From the NCBI GenBank assembly GCA_034440635.1, contig JAOTON010001494.1, positions 124,001 through 188,000 of the forward strand: DNA of 64,000 bases, written 5' to 3'. The notes under the pieces are model-generated. The model had not been told where the DNA came from, made no database searches, and saw only the letters and a program-made list of their open reading frames with translations. The DNA comes from Lepas anatifera. Taxonomy: Eukaryota; Arthropoda; Thecostraca; Lepadidae. Below are positions 32,442 to 45,522 of this stretch, piece by piece. Each line of letters starts with the position of its first letter. Position 1 is the stretch's first letter. The position numbers and the translations under genes are program-made.

Positions 32442-35241
32442 TTATAATTTTTATTCCCCTACCCATAATTAGGAAGGCAGGAGTGCCCTTCCCTTTCCCG
32501 TGTGCCCAATTACAGGTTGGCCTGTCGCCGAAAAAGAAACTAGGAATCGTTAGAACGGTTGGCTAAAAAATTTTGGGTCACACCACTCTCCGCTATATTT
32601 TCTGTTATTTTCGTAATCGTTATATGCTTATGAATATAGGTGCAGAAACTTGCCAACTCGGCTACCGGAGTTTGTGACACATTTACGAAAATTGAGGTGC
32701 ATAATTGTGACAAAATAGCGATCCCGACTGTATGGCTCAAAATCAAACCGCATATTTTCGAAATAGAGAATGAAGCGTGTAAGGAATATTTTAACTTAGC
32801 AGCTCTGTTCTTCAATTGCATAGCGTACCATCAGTGATACAATATTGGTGCTGTGTTCAGTTTCTACTAAAACGAGGGACCCCGCTGCAGAAAACCCGCA
32901 AACCGCTGTCACAGTTGCCAGATTTTAACATGCAGCCCAATGGTGCCGATTGTTAGTAGTTTGCAGAAAGTTGTCGCCTAGATACCGGAAATGTGACAGT
33001 CAATTTTTTCGAGAAATACATGATTGTGGGCATATTTAAGGCATTAACGATAACGCAGATGCTTTATCAAGTAATTATCTGTCCATTTTTTTCAGGTTAA
33101 ATCAGATTTACAGTTTGAGTCTCTTCAATTTAGCGGCCCCTATTTCTTCGAATTTAGTATTAAGGACGCCTAAAAGCTACTAATAAAAGTACTAAGAGAG
33201 TGAAAAAATAAACTTAGCTGGGCAGCAATTCTACTTAAACTGCGCAACACCGACAAGACAAGTGAGAAATTTTTATGTGATGTAGAGCCTGCCAAAAATT
33301 TAAACAGGCCGGAAGCCACTTATTTTGAGGGCATATTTATTAGGTATCTTTGAGATAAGTGCAGGCTAAAACTAGCTAAATAAATATTGCTGCCCATGGC
33401 TTATCTAAGATGAATGTAGGCTATTGCAAGACTGATGCACTTTCCCATATCAAACTTGGGTTTTCATTCCTTGGCCTGCTTGTGCCTTAGCTTATTTGTG
33501 CCCTAGATTGGTTAGATAGATTTGGAGCTGGAGGAAGTTGGGAGAGTTGGCGCCAGCAACAGGCTGGCAACAACAGTGATTCAGATGAGTTTTCATAATC
33601 AAATTATCATATCAGTATTGTACAGATAGCAAATGTGTGCTAATGCAGTCCTCCACAAAGTCTTAACACCCACACTGGAGAGGGGCCTGGAACTAACGTG
33701 CACTGGAGGAGCCGAGTAGACCCCCTTCTTATCTCAGAAAATCATAGAAGATCTCAGAAAGAAATAGACTTCGAAAAACGCTGGTTGGGGGTGTGTTGCT
33801 TACTACCAGTGGTGGTAAGCAACGCACAGGACCTGAACTGCATGGAGTTAAAGCAGGATTTTGACTACACTGGATCTTTCTTTGGTATGTGAATTCCAAT
33901 ACCTCTGTACCTTTAGTCTAATAGACATAATTTTACATCTATGCAGGCTAGCTGCCTCTAGAGTTTTTACTGCAAGAAGGAATGACCCGGCAGGTGATGA
34001 TCGTGAGTGGGATGCAAATTTTAAACATTTGTTGTGTTTATAAAAATGCTACCTAAGGTCCACTTTACCAACACATTTTAGGTAGATCCAAATACTATGT
34101 TGACATTGACACTTTTTCTCTGTTGTTGATATGTGAGATGGAAGTTTAGTGGGGGGGGAGGGAGAGAAGCTGTGGTTAGGGTTCCCAATTGTGTGTACAT
34201 GTACGCTCCCATTAATAGATAGGTATGTTCCCAATAATGACTATTTTCATGATAATTGCTACATTTAATCATGTGGAAAAGTACCATAATTGGAAACACT
34301 CCTTCCAAAAATGGAAACTTCTTCAAAAGGGAAATGCAAGTCATTGGGGGAAATTGCGGTCAGAGTTGCCAATAATAGTTATGACCCCAATACTGGAAAA
34401 AATGACCCATAATTGGAAATTTTCCTTCCAAAAACAAAAACATGATCTATTAATGAAAACTCAGTTTACTACTTTCATGCTGTAATGGTTTGGTGCTAGA
34501 ACCTTGTCTGCTGCAAAAAGTAAGCGACAGGTAGAGGACATTCAGCATATTGGAAATAGTATTCAAGTATACACTTATTATTTCCAGCCCTGTGTGACAG
34601 AGGAGGCATACGTCGCATTGAGTTTGTGACAGCCAGCATACTTTCTGCACCTCTGCTTATGAACAAAGGGCATCACCCTACTTTCAGCATTAAGTCAGGT
34701 ATCTCCTTGGACACCACGCAAGACCATAAGCTAGCTTGTAACACTTGCATGGTGTCCAAGGATATATCATCAGAATCGAATATATGTATTTCATAAGACT
34801 ATTCATTACGCAAAGTCCCTTAAACATCCCCACATCTCATAAACTCCACCCCATGAACCAGTTTTCGCGTTGAAGCGTAAGCTCAGTAATGCACTATGAC
34901 TAGATCCTCTCACAAGTCCTCACACATCATCATCAGGAGACAACATATGGGGTTGCTGTCGAAGTGTCCAGTTACAGAGTCTCAGCCCTTGGGGCTACCA
35001 ATCACGGCTCGGCGGCGCGCCCGTCACCCCAGCGCGGTGCATGTCTCACAAGTTGGCCACAGCCATGATGGAGCCGTCTTGCCGAGTAACTTGATCCACC
35101 CTGGCTCACACATCACGTGCCACAGGTGTCCAGAAGGAACGTGACGTCAAGGACAGTCGGACGTGGCCCAACTCCGGCTGACGAAGCTGATGAAGTAGAT
35201 GGCCACCCGCACTTCTCTGATCTCGCTCCCTGTGTTTGCAA
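32441..35241. other. Unassigned stretch
   Basis: AT-rich sequence without a recognised gene. 34160 has a short G run, and 34970-35230 is GC-rich with no domain I can name on either strand. No terminal repeats were found. Confidence 0.3.
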
Positions 35242-35245
35242 TTAA

Positions 35246-35693
35246 AGGGAATGTGACACCTAGGTTGAATCCAGGAATTTAGAGTAATTAGGGGTGTTTT
35301 TAGCCGAAGACCATGAAAACGCCCTTGATTTTTCTGAAAATATACAATGAGCTCAATATTTTGATTTTTAAAATGCTCCTCTAGGGTGAAAAATAAACCT
35401 TTGCCTGAGAATCACGTCATGATCTGGAAATTACTACCATATTCAATAGGCTTCAAGGGCTTCAATTGCCTGATTACTCACCGTGACGTCAGCGCTGTCG
35501 TCACAACAACAGCTGACAACTGTGGCCGCCTGGCTGAGGTAGATTTGGGGTAAATTTCAGGTAGGTTTTTAGTTTTTCTCCACGGAAATTTTGAGTTTCA
35601 AGACAAATGGTATAGTGAGTACCGGGTTTTCCGGCATGCTTTACAACTTGGCTATCTCAGTTAAAATCACGTTATAAAGGTGCCACATTTCCT
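35246..35693. mobile_element. TTAA-type MITE with GGGAATGTGRCACC ends, copy 1
   Basis: 448 bp. It begins GGGAATGTGACACC after TTAA (35242-35245) and ends GGTGCCACATTTCCT before CTAA (35694-35697). Copy 2 at 57405-57853 aligns along its whole length, including the shared central CCATATTCAATAGGCTTCAA and a CGTGACGTCAGC motif. Non-coding; piggyBac-like by its target site. Confidence 0.8.
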
Positions 35694-35697
35694 CTAA

Positions 35698-37270
35698 ACC
35701 CTGGCTATCCTCATGGCGCTTGCAGTTAGACCTTTCTTTTTACGCCAATAAAATGATAAAACAGAAGAGAGAGTGATGTGCATTATTATGATGTTTTGGA
35801 TTTCTGCTGTGATGTCCGGAAACGCTTGGATAGCTAAAGAGCCAAACTTTGTCAGATTAGAACTGCATGAATCGATGAAAGACATCTGGTGCATTTTGAG
35901 CAGGCGTTTTTGAAAAAGCAAAGATCAAGACTGAAGCGTGCTGAAAAATTACGCCTTGTGAGTCAATATCGCATCAAGTAAAAAATTATTACTGCGCAGA
36001 AAGGACGCTATTCAAACTATATAAACAGTTTGAAATAGGACAAGTGTTGGACAAAAAAACATCACCAAAATATGTCATTGTCTAATCAGAGAGGGTCAGA
36101 AACGTGACCTGACTCCAATCCGACGCTAGCTGAATATTGGCTGAAAAGATGCTAATTCGTAAGCCTGAAAGCACAACTAGAGTTGAAAATCTATGGGACA
36201 CTAAGCCACTGACCGCTACGGCCACAGTTTGATTGCGTTTTGACATTGCACTGTGCAGCGGGGCGGGACAAAAGTCGCATGTTAACCAATTTTTTACTTT
36301 GATGAAACTAGTGAAAGTGGCCATTTCTGATAACTGCAATACCCTTGGCATGCATAACAGCTACTTCTGATGTATTTTGGATAGTTGTTTCTAAGTTATT
36401 GCACTTTGAATCAGCCTCCGCCTGTGACCGTGTTTTCTTCCAGGTGAAATGTAAATAAAACCTTTGTTTGTAATAGCGACGTCATTGAACGACACAAACG
36501 ATTCCAACAGTGTCGATGATACGCTTGGACCAGTAGAGCGTTCTGACAAATATTGGGGAGCATGTCTCTTCTTTCCGTGGTAAGGGGGGCAATTCTTTAA
36601 GGACATGCACAGTAACACATGGGAAACCGAAAAATAGGATTCCAATTTAATTTTTGGACAAGATTCAATCCGATTCAAAAGCTGGGTAGCATGGTGTGGT
36701 TGCATGATCTTTCGGCTATCTTGCAGTTTCAAAATATTCTGTGTCCAGCTGCGTTTTTCCTATACTTTATACCTATTCCAAATCTCGTGCTTCACCTTTT
36801 TCAGAGATCTCTACACGCCTTGACCTCTTGGATAGCCTTCTAAACACCTCTCATTGCAAAAGTCTTCGAACTGTGAGCCCAGAAGATGTCTTAAAAAAAT
36901 ATTTCTCTGACTTTAGGTTCCATCTGCTGTGATGCAGTCCCTCTAAAAATTAAAAACTTCGGGACAAATTTAAGGAAACGTTGGGAAGAAGTATGCTGTC
37001 CAAGTGCACGCATGGTTTCCAGTCAGGCTGTGTGGCTCTCTGAGCCTGTTAAACCTCGAGAGTGTCTCCCCTCACCCACCATCAAAATCTGAGACCCCAA
37101 GTTTTCTTGGCTGTTGAAGTCGCCTCTGCATGCTCCAAGAATTGACGCTCACTATCGCTACGTCGAATACCCACCATCGAGCTAAATACAAATAGATGTC
37201 CTGCAGCCCACTCAAGTAGACATCATCGATGAAGTAGTCGTCATGGTCCACCACCAGCTCCACCTGATTT
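35698..37270. other. Unassigned stretch
   Basis: No supported gene or repeat. Short open frames lack recognisable motifs. Confidence 0.3.
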
Positions 37271-37280
37271 TCTCGACGAG

Positions 37281-37670
37281 ATGGCGGACATGTTTGTGGC
37301 CTTAATATATTATCCCTGGGCCCGGATGACGCCAACTCTTCCCAAAATCTTCCTTCATCGGCAAGCCATTATTGAAGCAGCTTCTATGCTCATTGGAGTC
37401 ATGACTGAAGAGTCCCTGGAAGCACGGACAAAAGATGCTTGGTACCTACACAAACACCACTGCAGGAAAACCGCACTAGCTGCTATTGTCGTGGTCTGTC
37501 TATATACGTGGTCTTCATGTCATGTAGGATCCCATGGTTGCCTCAATCAGAAAATGAAGGCGGGCGAAGTGGAAGCCATTACCAATGTACCTCCGATTCG
37601 CACGCTCAGGAGCTCCGCCAAACTCTTCGTACGAGGACTAAAAGGATGGTGTACCGCGGTGAACGATTGA
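37281..37670 (+). pseudogene. Possible remnant of a transposon-related protein (EESLEARTKD motif)
   Basis: The 129-codon frame contains KIFLHRQAIIEAASMLIGVM followed by TEESLEARTKD and HHCRKT. I recall a similar order (HG..I..A.LPIG.SEEA.EARNKD...RK) near the C-terminus of a transposon-related protein family common in arthropods, but cannot name the family with certainty. The similarity fades after about residue 65, so at most a fragment is present. The minus strand is also open here (37335-37072) and cannot be excluded. Confidence 0.35.
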
Positions 37671-37697
37671 TGATGAGGAGGATGATGCTGCTGATAC

Positions 37698-37731
<34 letters not shown>

Positions 37732-37770
37732 AATTATGATGATGATGATGATGATGATGTTGATGGTGAG
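37667..37770. repeat. (GAT)n microsatellite
   Basis: About 100 bp of GAT/ATG units with a few substitutions, on the plus strand. No 3' LINE sequence is recognisable upstream, so it is not attributed to an element. Confidence 0.85.
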
Positions 37771-37774
37771 GGTG

Positions 37775-39809
37775 CTTTCATGGAAACAATTTTATGCAAC
37801 ATCATCAATGCCTGTTGGCAACAGGTTTGAAGTGTATTTCTTGCTGAAGCATCTATCTATTTATATTGCATTCACGCCTACCCGAATATATTGCCAAACT
37901 GTCTTTGTTTTAATGAAGTTTTATATGTAGAGCTTCCTATAAGTAAAAAAGGTATAACAGCATCGGGTGACGGTCTTTGGGTCATTTCCCAATAATTTTG
38001 GGCGGCCCCAGACTTTTGTCCTGAAAACTGTAATCGGCCGCACAGTGCATTGTCTTAGTTCATTAAAAAAAAATATTCCCACCAGTTCAAAGTGGAAGTA
38101 GTTCAAACTACCCTAAAGGACTGTTTCGTGCGCCAAAGGCACCAAAACCCTTGCCCAGAGGTCAGAAAAAGTACGAACATGCCAACATAGTTGGGGAAGA
38201 TCTTCAGCTGCCGGGGAGTCTGTACATTTTGTATTCTTTCTCTACTGCAGTATTTCTGGTCTTCTGACATATGAACATTATGTGTAAGGTACTTTTGATC
38301 TGCTGATTTTCCCACTTTGTGTACTATTTGATCATTGGACATTCAGATAGTTATTCATTTGGACGTTCTGGCTAAGGGTCGTTCTTCTTTAGGTCGAATT
38401 AGAATGTATACTTTTTGAACAGTTTACTATTTGAACAATGCATGAATTCACATATCTGTAGTCCTTCTGCTTCATTATTTTCACTGGCACTAGCACGAAC
38501 AAAAATCTGCTTTCAGCCATTCTAAACGAATCGGGAGCGGGGAGTTTTTCGGAGAAGGTCGAGCTGGGGAGCCCGGGGACTGTGCTTAAGTCAATCCGTT
38601 CGCATCCCGGTGGCAAGAATTGGCATCCGTTAGAGCTCGGCTGACAGGCTAGCGCACGCGTTGCAAATTGTTATAGAGCACAATGCAAAAGAGATGCGAT
38701 GGACTCGTCTACATAGTTATTTACGCTGTGGATTTGAACTTTTGAACCTCGTGATGAAGAAGATGCATATCACAGGAGTAAGGTAATAGAGTAAGGAAAC
38801 TGGGACTGGTTGGGCAATATACCTACCGAGTTATACATACATGTATATTTTAGGAACTTAAATGTGTGTGTGGAGACAGTCTACGTATTGCTGACAAGGA
38901 ACTTCCTCCACTGGGAACAAGAGCTTGGCGGTTCTGGGCTCTTGTTACCTTTCCCACATACTGGTTTCATATCATTCCAGTTATTTTTCCAGTTTGTCTG
39001 AGGTCGGAAACCTTTAAAAAGTGGCTTCTAGAGTAGACTATTTCAACTGGGTATTGAATGGCCAATGTTCAAAATGGGTGACAGTGCAGCATGATAAAAT
39101 GATATATTAGACATTTTGTAACATCTCAATAAGGAAAGCATGCATTACTCCAGGTATGTACCTACCTACCTTCCTGCAAGCAAGACTCAAGTTTGCATTG
39201 ATAACCTAAATGTTTCAATGGACACAGTTATAATCTTTAAAGTCAGCATCTCATGCTGTGTGTAGGAAGTACATACAAAGTTTAATTTTCCTTGGTCTTT
39301 AACTCACCATATATCATCAAGCTGAAACCTGGTAGACTTTTAAACTGGCCAGTTTAGTTATATAACGTGGAAAAATATACTTAACTTTGTAATAGAACAA
39401 TATCTTTTTAGAAGAAATTAATGATTGACTCTTACTCTTGTCGGAACGACACATTTTATCTGCCTATAATTTTAAAGTTGTGAGGGATTTAAATTTTTTT
39501 GGTGTTTGGATTTGTTTTAGACTACCTTTTAAATCCTCCGATCAAAATGAAAATTTAAAAAGAATATGGTCTAATTTTTTATTTTTTTAAATTTCTAATC
39601 AAATTTTGATTTCAAGCACAGATTTTGAATGATAATGTCAGAAAACATATAGAAATAGACTTTGAAAGCAATTGAGCGTGAACTATGGGAGATATGGGTT
39701 TATACATGAAGGCCTTTACGAGTGTGTCGAACATTTATATGCCCATAACTTTTGAAATTGCCTGCATTTTTTAATTTTTTGTTGGAATCAGTCTCCCAGG
39801 CTACTTAAG
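37775..39809. other. Unassigned stretch
   Basis: AT-rich sequence with only short frames. I see no repeats or genes. Confidence 0.3.
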
Positions 39810-39821
39810 AATACGTATATA

Positions 39822-40004
39822 GGGGGATGAGGTGACTTAGTGGACAGCACCCTTGTCTTCTAAGCCACCGGTCCCGGGTTCAAGTCCCGGCGGAGCCTCT
39901 GAATAAGTCGATCTGATCCCCAAAATCCCTTCCAACAGGGTGAGAGTTGGTGACGCCGTATGACCCTGGCAGTTGGTGCGTCGTTAAACCCCAACAATTA
40001 TTAT
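39822..40004 (+). mobile_element. Complete tRNA-derived SINE
   Basis: The head has an A box (TGACTTAGTGG) and a B box (GGTTCAAGTCC) with tRNA-like spacing, from about 39822 to 39897. A roughly 95-bp body with CCCTTCCAACAGGG and TATGACCCTGGCAGTTGGTG follows, ending in an ATTATTATA tail. Near-perfect 12-bp flanks (AATACGTATATA at 39810-39821 and AATATGTATATA at 40005-40016) are the TSD. The 3' part matches the insertion at 30650-30737. It lacks coding capacity and would depend on a LINE for retrotransposition. Confidence 0.85.
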
Positions 40005-40016
40005 AATATGTATATA

Positions 40017-41079
40017 AAAATATATTTTATCCCCAAGAATTTAGAAATATTATGCAATTTTGGATAATTTTACTCTTGAAAAATATTTTTCATGGCCTGA
40101 AGACCATCTAAACTATTTCTGATTAATATCCCCTAATACATACTATATCTTTATCAACTGAATGTGAAAAAGAAAGCCATGTGCTCAGGCTTCTGCTCCG
40201 CAAGCTATAATGGGCTCTGGGAAACATTCCTCTCATCTCGGGGCATCAACTGGTCTGCGTTGAGGAACCAAATTGCTTTTTCTGACCACTGCCCCTGCCT
40301 ATACCTTAACCCTTACCAAAGCCTACATAGACAAGGCATTGCCGCTACCTCGATATATTGATCGAAAATATTTCTAGAGAAATCGTTCAAATTTGTCTTG
40401 TGTAAGAAAATCATCAAGACAACATTCAGTAAACCATAAAAATTATCACAGCAGGCCTGGATAAGGAGCAATTTATGTTTTCTTGCAATGTTTCCAAAAA
40501 CAGCTGACCAAGATCATTCCGTTGGCCTGGTCTGAGACCGTAACGACTGTATCACCTAGCATTCTATATACCGTGTGCCTCAGGCGTGAATAGGAAGCCA
40601 ACAAACATTCATCTATTTGCAGCAAAATCCGAACTAAGAAATGCAGCAAGTATGTACTAAACCCCAAACTTGATCCCATATCCTGCTGAAAATACTTTAA
40701 AATCACATGAGAACGGAATTTGTTATAGAGCTCACGGGTTGAATGGCAAGGTAGTGTGCATTTGACTGAAACTGGAAGATCTGGTATTTGTCTTCTAGTG
40801 AAGCTGGAATTGAAATTCTAGGCCTAACGTCAGTGGTCGGGATGGATACTGATTATAGAACGCAGCTCCCATCTATTGGTATTGAAAGGATACAAGAAGG
40901 AAAGTGGAGGGGAAGCGAAAAAGTGCCTGCTTAGCAGAGTAGCCCACCGACATAATCGCAATACTATACAAAACAGATGAACAGATGTGTGACCTGTTCT
41001 TTGTCGATGCTACTTCCGGCAGGAAACTATCCCAATTACGGCGAACATCGACTGAACAGCTCCCTCTAGAGCCTTCTCC
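40017..41079. other. Unassigned stretch
   Basis: No recognised gene or repeat. 40164-40361 is an open frame of 65 codons without identifiable features. Confidence 0.3.
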
Positions 41080-41567
41080 GGGGCCGAGCCACCAGTTCGG
41101 TCCGATCAGTCCAATCTAATGCAGTTAAAATAAACGCTCCATCACTATCCGTTCCTAAGCCATTCAGTTGAAACCATTTTTGCCCATGTATTTCCAATGG
41201 ACAGGTACCGTACCTGAGAGAGCTCGTACCTGGCCTTAGGTCATCGATATAAAAAATACCGGAACTCATTTTAGAAAAATCTGTGGGGCCATTATGTGAT
41301 GAGTTCAATCCGATAAGTTCACCTTGTTCCGACTTATGCTATCTTAAACTTTTTCGAGGTGAGGTCACTTGATCTATACTGGAGGTCAGGTCACTTGATC
41401 TGTACTGGTGACCTGACCTGAGTTGACCTAACCTTAAAATTCTGACGGAAGTTGTAAAAATGACGAGAGAAAATATATGCCAAGTAATGTGCGCTACGCC
41501 CCGCCGTTTTTATCGCCGAAAATCCCGCCGGAGGGGCTGTTATCCGCCCCCCCCGTCAATGTGCCTG
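41080..41567 (-). mobile_element. Partial TTAA-type AGGTCA-rich MITE (minus orientation)
   Basis: Reading leftwards from TTAA at 41568-41571, the terminus CAGGCACATTGACGGGGGG matches the end of the 43263 copy. It continues through the GAAAATCCCGCC segment, the AGGTCA cluster and the block containing CATAATGGCCCCAC. The far end is not found, so the copy is truncated near 41080. Confidence 0.75.
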
Positions 41568-41571
41568 TTAA

Positions 41572-43047
41572 ACAAATTCAGAAAATATTTCTATACTAAA
41601 GGTTCGGATATGTATTGCATTTGGGCCGATAATCTTATTTTGAGATGGATGGGCCCGGTTGTCGCGAGGGAGAGGGGAAAAGGGAATTGGGGTATGGTCC
41701 AGGATTTTTTGGCCATCTCGTGCCTACTCTTTTTCATGATTCAGCGGCATTGGAGTTGAACTGCTTAATTTTCACTTGCCCCTTCACCACTCTTCGGGGA
41801 GCTCTGATCCAATTCCTTCCAAATCGGATGGAATTGTGTGATGCGTTGCTTCTTCTTTTTTTCTTCACATCGATTTTACTATTTCGGGACGAGTTGCGTA
41901 ATGGTAACTAGGTTTAACACCCACCCCACCATCCGATCCATCTTCGCCTCTTTAGATGGGGGGAGGGCTGTTCGAATAGCCCCTCGTTCTCGGCTCCTAT
42001 GCAGAATAGTGAGAACACGCGAAGAGTGGTAGATAACCCATGCAAAATTTTGAAGAAACTGTACTGGTCTATTTTTTGTTCTGGTCAATTTTGAGGTCAT
42101 AAAAGGTCAAAGTATATGACAAATTAAAAACGAAGCTTTTTTTGCTCCAGAGTCCGACTGGGTTCACTTCCATCAATTTTCAATTGTCATTCGTTTCTTC
42201 TTATTACAGCGAATTGAACAGTGTATGACCTGACCATAATATTTCAAAATGAAAATTTGGTCTGATCTAAGGTCAGGATAAGGCCAGCATCTGACCTTAC
42301 ATAGTCAATATGCATATTAATCGACTCGCGATGATAACAAAATGTAATGGCATAAAATGAGCGATCTCTTACAATTTCCTGCCAAGAAATACACCCAAGT
42401 CTGAAAATCTTCTTAAATAGTTCCAGATGACCTCTCAGAGGTCACAGGTCGAAACTTATAACATGGCCCTGAAGGGTGACCAATCATACTATATTGTTTT
42501 GGCATAGGAAGCTATTATATGCTGTACCTGCAGAAGTATGTAGAACAATTTTCAGCCAATTCAGCCTATGCATTTCCAATGCAGAGGTCATCACCCGAGT
42601 CTGATCCTAGGTCATTGATATAAAGACTCCATTACCACAACTTGTGGTGCTCAGTCGCCCCATTATTATTATGCATGTGATATGAATATAAATTAATCTA
42701 TCGATGTTTTGCGATGCAAGGCAATAACTGCCCAACGTGTCATGCTTCAAGAAAGATCGCGAGTTAGAATGGCATCGACTTCGTTTGTTCTCCTTTGCAC
42801 CTTGATAAACGTCACGAAGCCGATTTGACAGTTATTATTATTTATGATTTTATAACTGCGCTGGCAAAAGTCATCTGGGTCAAAAGTGTGTCAATGAGCA
42901 AAAGCATAGGTGCAACAAATGATTTGAAACATTTGTGGAGGTGGGATCACTTGATCTGGCCTAGTATCCTGACCTGAGATCACCCAAGCTAAACATTTTT
43001 GGACAAGTTGGGGAATCGATTAAGAATAAAGTGTGCCAAGTACGGCA
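41572..43047. other. Unassigned, with scattered TGACCT words
   Basis: 42040-42620 contains several AGGTCA/TGACCT words and resembles the interior of the AGGTCA-rich MITEs, but no termini can be placed. No gene is supported. Confidence 0.35.
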
Positions 43048-43262
43048 CACTGAAAAAAGTTTTAACACTCTCACACCTTTGGTTTAACACCCCACACACC
43101 TGTGCAAGGTGTTGACACCACCATAGACGGACTTCAGGGTGTATGTGAACCCCTGGGGGTGGTGTTAAGGACCAGCAACACCCAGAGCGGGTGTTGATAC
43201 TGCTACACCTTTAAAGAGGTGTAGATAATACCCGTTCAGCTCGCACCTTCCTGAGGTGTTAA

Positions 43263-44103
43263 CACGCGCATTGACGGGGGGCGGGTACCCGCCCCCCTCG
43301 GGTTTTTCGGCGATAGTAGAAAAACGGCGGCGCGTAGCGCCGTCGTACTTGGTATACCTTTTCCCTCATCATTTTTACAACTTCTGTGAAAATTTTAAGG
43401 TTAGGTCATCTCAGGTCAGGTCACCAGTACAGGTCAAGTGACCCGACCTAAAAAAAGTTTAAGATAGCATAATTCGGAGCAGGGTGAACTTATCCGATTG
43501 AAACTCATATCACATAATGGCCCCACCGAGTTCTCTAACATATGTTCCGGTATTTTTGATATCGATGACCTAAGGTCAGGTACGAGGCATGACCTCTCCA
43601 TTGGAAATACATGGGAAAAATGGTTTTTACAAAATAACTCAGGAACGGATGGTGATAGAGCATTTACTTTAGCTGCATTAGACTCGCCTGGGCTTTGCGG
43701 TTCTAATGATATGCATTTTATATAATTTGACCCTGACCTGACCTCAGGTCAGGTCAAATCCTTGATTTGACCTAGCAAGGTCAAATTATATATCATTCGA
43801 TTCGGCTTGCTGAGAGGATTCATATAGTTTAAGTCGTTTTGCTCTATCTTTACTTGTTCAGATGTAATGCCCGAAAAACTGAATTTTACATGTTATCCCT
43901 ATGACGGGCATGTTTTGACCTCTCGTGACCTAAAATGTGACCTGACAAAAAAATGGTTCAAATGTTTTCGATGGAGAAGTGGATGGGCAGCCCAACGCCG
44001 TTTACCGTTTTTCGCTACCTACCGTGGTTCTCGAGATCTTAGGGGGGCGGGTACCCGCCCCCCGTCAATGCGAAGGTGGCTCAGACCCCCGTCAATGCGC
44101 GTG
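43263..44103 (+). mobile_element. Complete TTAA-type AGGTCA-rich MITE nested in the left palindrome arm
   Basis: 841 bp with termini CACGCGCATTGACGGGGG and its exact complement. TTAA flanks both sides (43259-43262, 44104-44107). Next to each end stands a GGTACC-centred GC palindrome of about 22 bp. The interior has clustered AGGTCA half-sites and an AAACGGCGGCGCGTAGCGCC segment. The mirror arm at 48800-48820 preserves the empty site with a single TTAA, so the insertion and its TTAA duplication are directly demonstrated. Confidence 0.95.
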
Positions 44104-45522
44104 TTAAACACCCTGAAAAGGTAAAAACACCCCATCGGGGTGTTACCACGGGGCATCGAACACCCCGTTATGGTGTTGGCACGTGCATTCGGGCGTCGTT
44201 TCTTGTGCGCAAGCGCGAACAGACAATGTTCAAGGCCCTCCTGAAGAACAACAGTCAGTGTGAAAGTGTAGCTGAAAGGTGCTGGTTCTCTTTGATTTTT
44301 GGTGGAAACAGGGATTCAAACCTTAACATTCCTGCATTGGTAAGTGTTGACCCATCCAATAGGGCAATAGGACCGTAGTAGCTATCATTGGAGCGAGTGT
44401 GCCTTGTTGGTGTTTAAGTCACTTGTACATGCAACCACTTCAGGCGTTTGAAACCTCCAAAGCGTGTCTTCAGCGCCCTATTTGGTTCCCTTATAGGCAA
44501 TGGCGTAGCCAGGATTCAGCCAAGGGAGGTTCAACTACCGTCGGCCCCCAGGCCAGGGCCCCCTTAGTAACCGGGACCCATCTCCTATATTTTTCGTAGA
44601 GGAATTTAACATTATAAAATGTACGCAACCGAAATTTTGATGTGCCTTTTTAAGCGTTTTTTTCTCGATCCGACCAAGCGTTGGTAAATTTCGGTCATAA
44701 AATATTAATGCCGGCCCATGCCTATATGGCAGCGTGACTATGATAACAGCTTTGTGGCACATTTCGGGAAATTAAATGTTGCTGCGTGCATGACGTTCAA
44801 CCTGACTCTACATGAATTCACTCTGGTAATCAGACATGAAATTATTAAAGGATTTTGAGAAGAAATGATCTTCTACGGGAAATGATTTCCAATTATTTCC
44901 GGGTGCCGAATTCATGAACTATTTAATCAGGAAATTTCCAAAGAAATGGAAAAAAATGAATCAAAATACAAAGGATATGGTAGCGTGTCTCGGACGTCAT
45001 ATAACATATATTCCGCGAATAGATCCTGATGAATTTACCGTAGTTACTTTCTTACCCTTGCTATGTTGTAAATGAGGAAATTACCAAGACAATAGGCGCC
45101 CGAGACATATATCGCCTTGGCTCACTCTGTTATTGTTATTTTCAACCTTCATACCTATTTTTGTTTTTGGGATCATGTTCATCAATTTCTGTCATTACCC
45201 TTGTTTATCTGATTTCCTACGAAAATATTTGAAGGTTGTTTATTTCAGAATGTTAAGGAAGGTAGTTGTTGGTATTAAGCTAATAGATTAAACATCAGCT
45301 GAAGTGCCAAATTTCCTGTTCGATTCGCTACTATTGATGATAAAACTAGATTCATATTTGCCTTTCTTTCGGTAATGGTGCCTGATCGACATGTTTCAAT
45401 CTGTATTTTTTGGTACGCAATGGGCTTAGATAGGTACATTTCACCATAGTTTTTCCTCTAACTTTCCAATCACTCTCTGACCATGATCTTTACTTCATGT
45501 TTGTGCTCGGTGTCCAGTGCAG

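Noticed and set aside
37439..37930. A 163-codon plus-strand frame with a run of Met
   Set aside because: The Met run is the (GAT)n microsatellite read in one frame; nothing else in it is recognisable.
39822..39897. Plus-strand tRNA gene
   Set aside because: The tRNA-like part continues into a SINE body with a TSD, and its 3' part recurs as a separate insertion at 30650.
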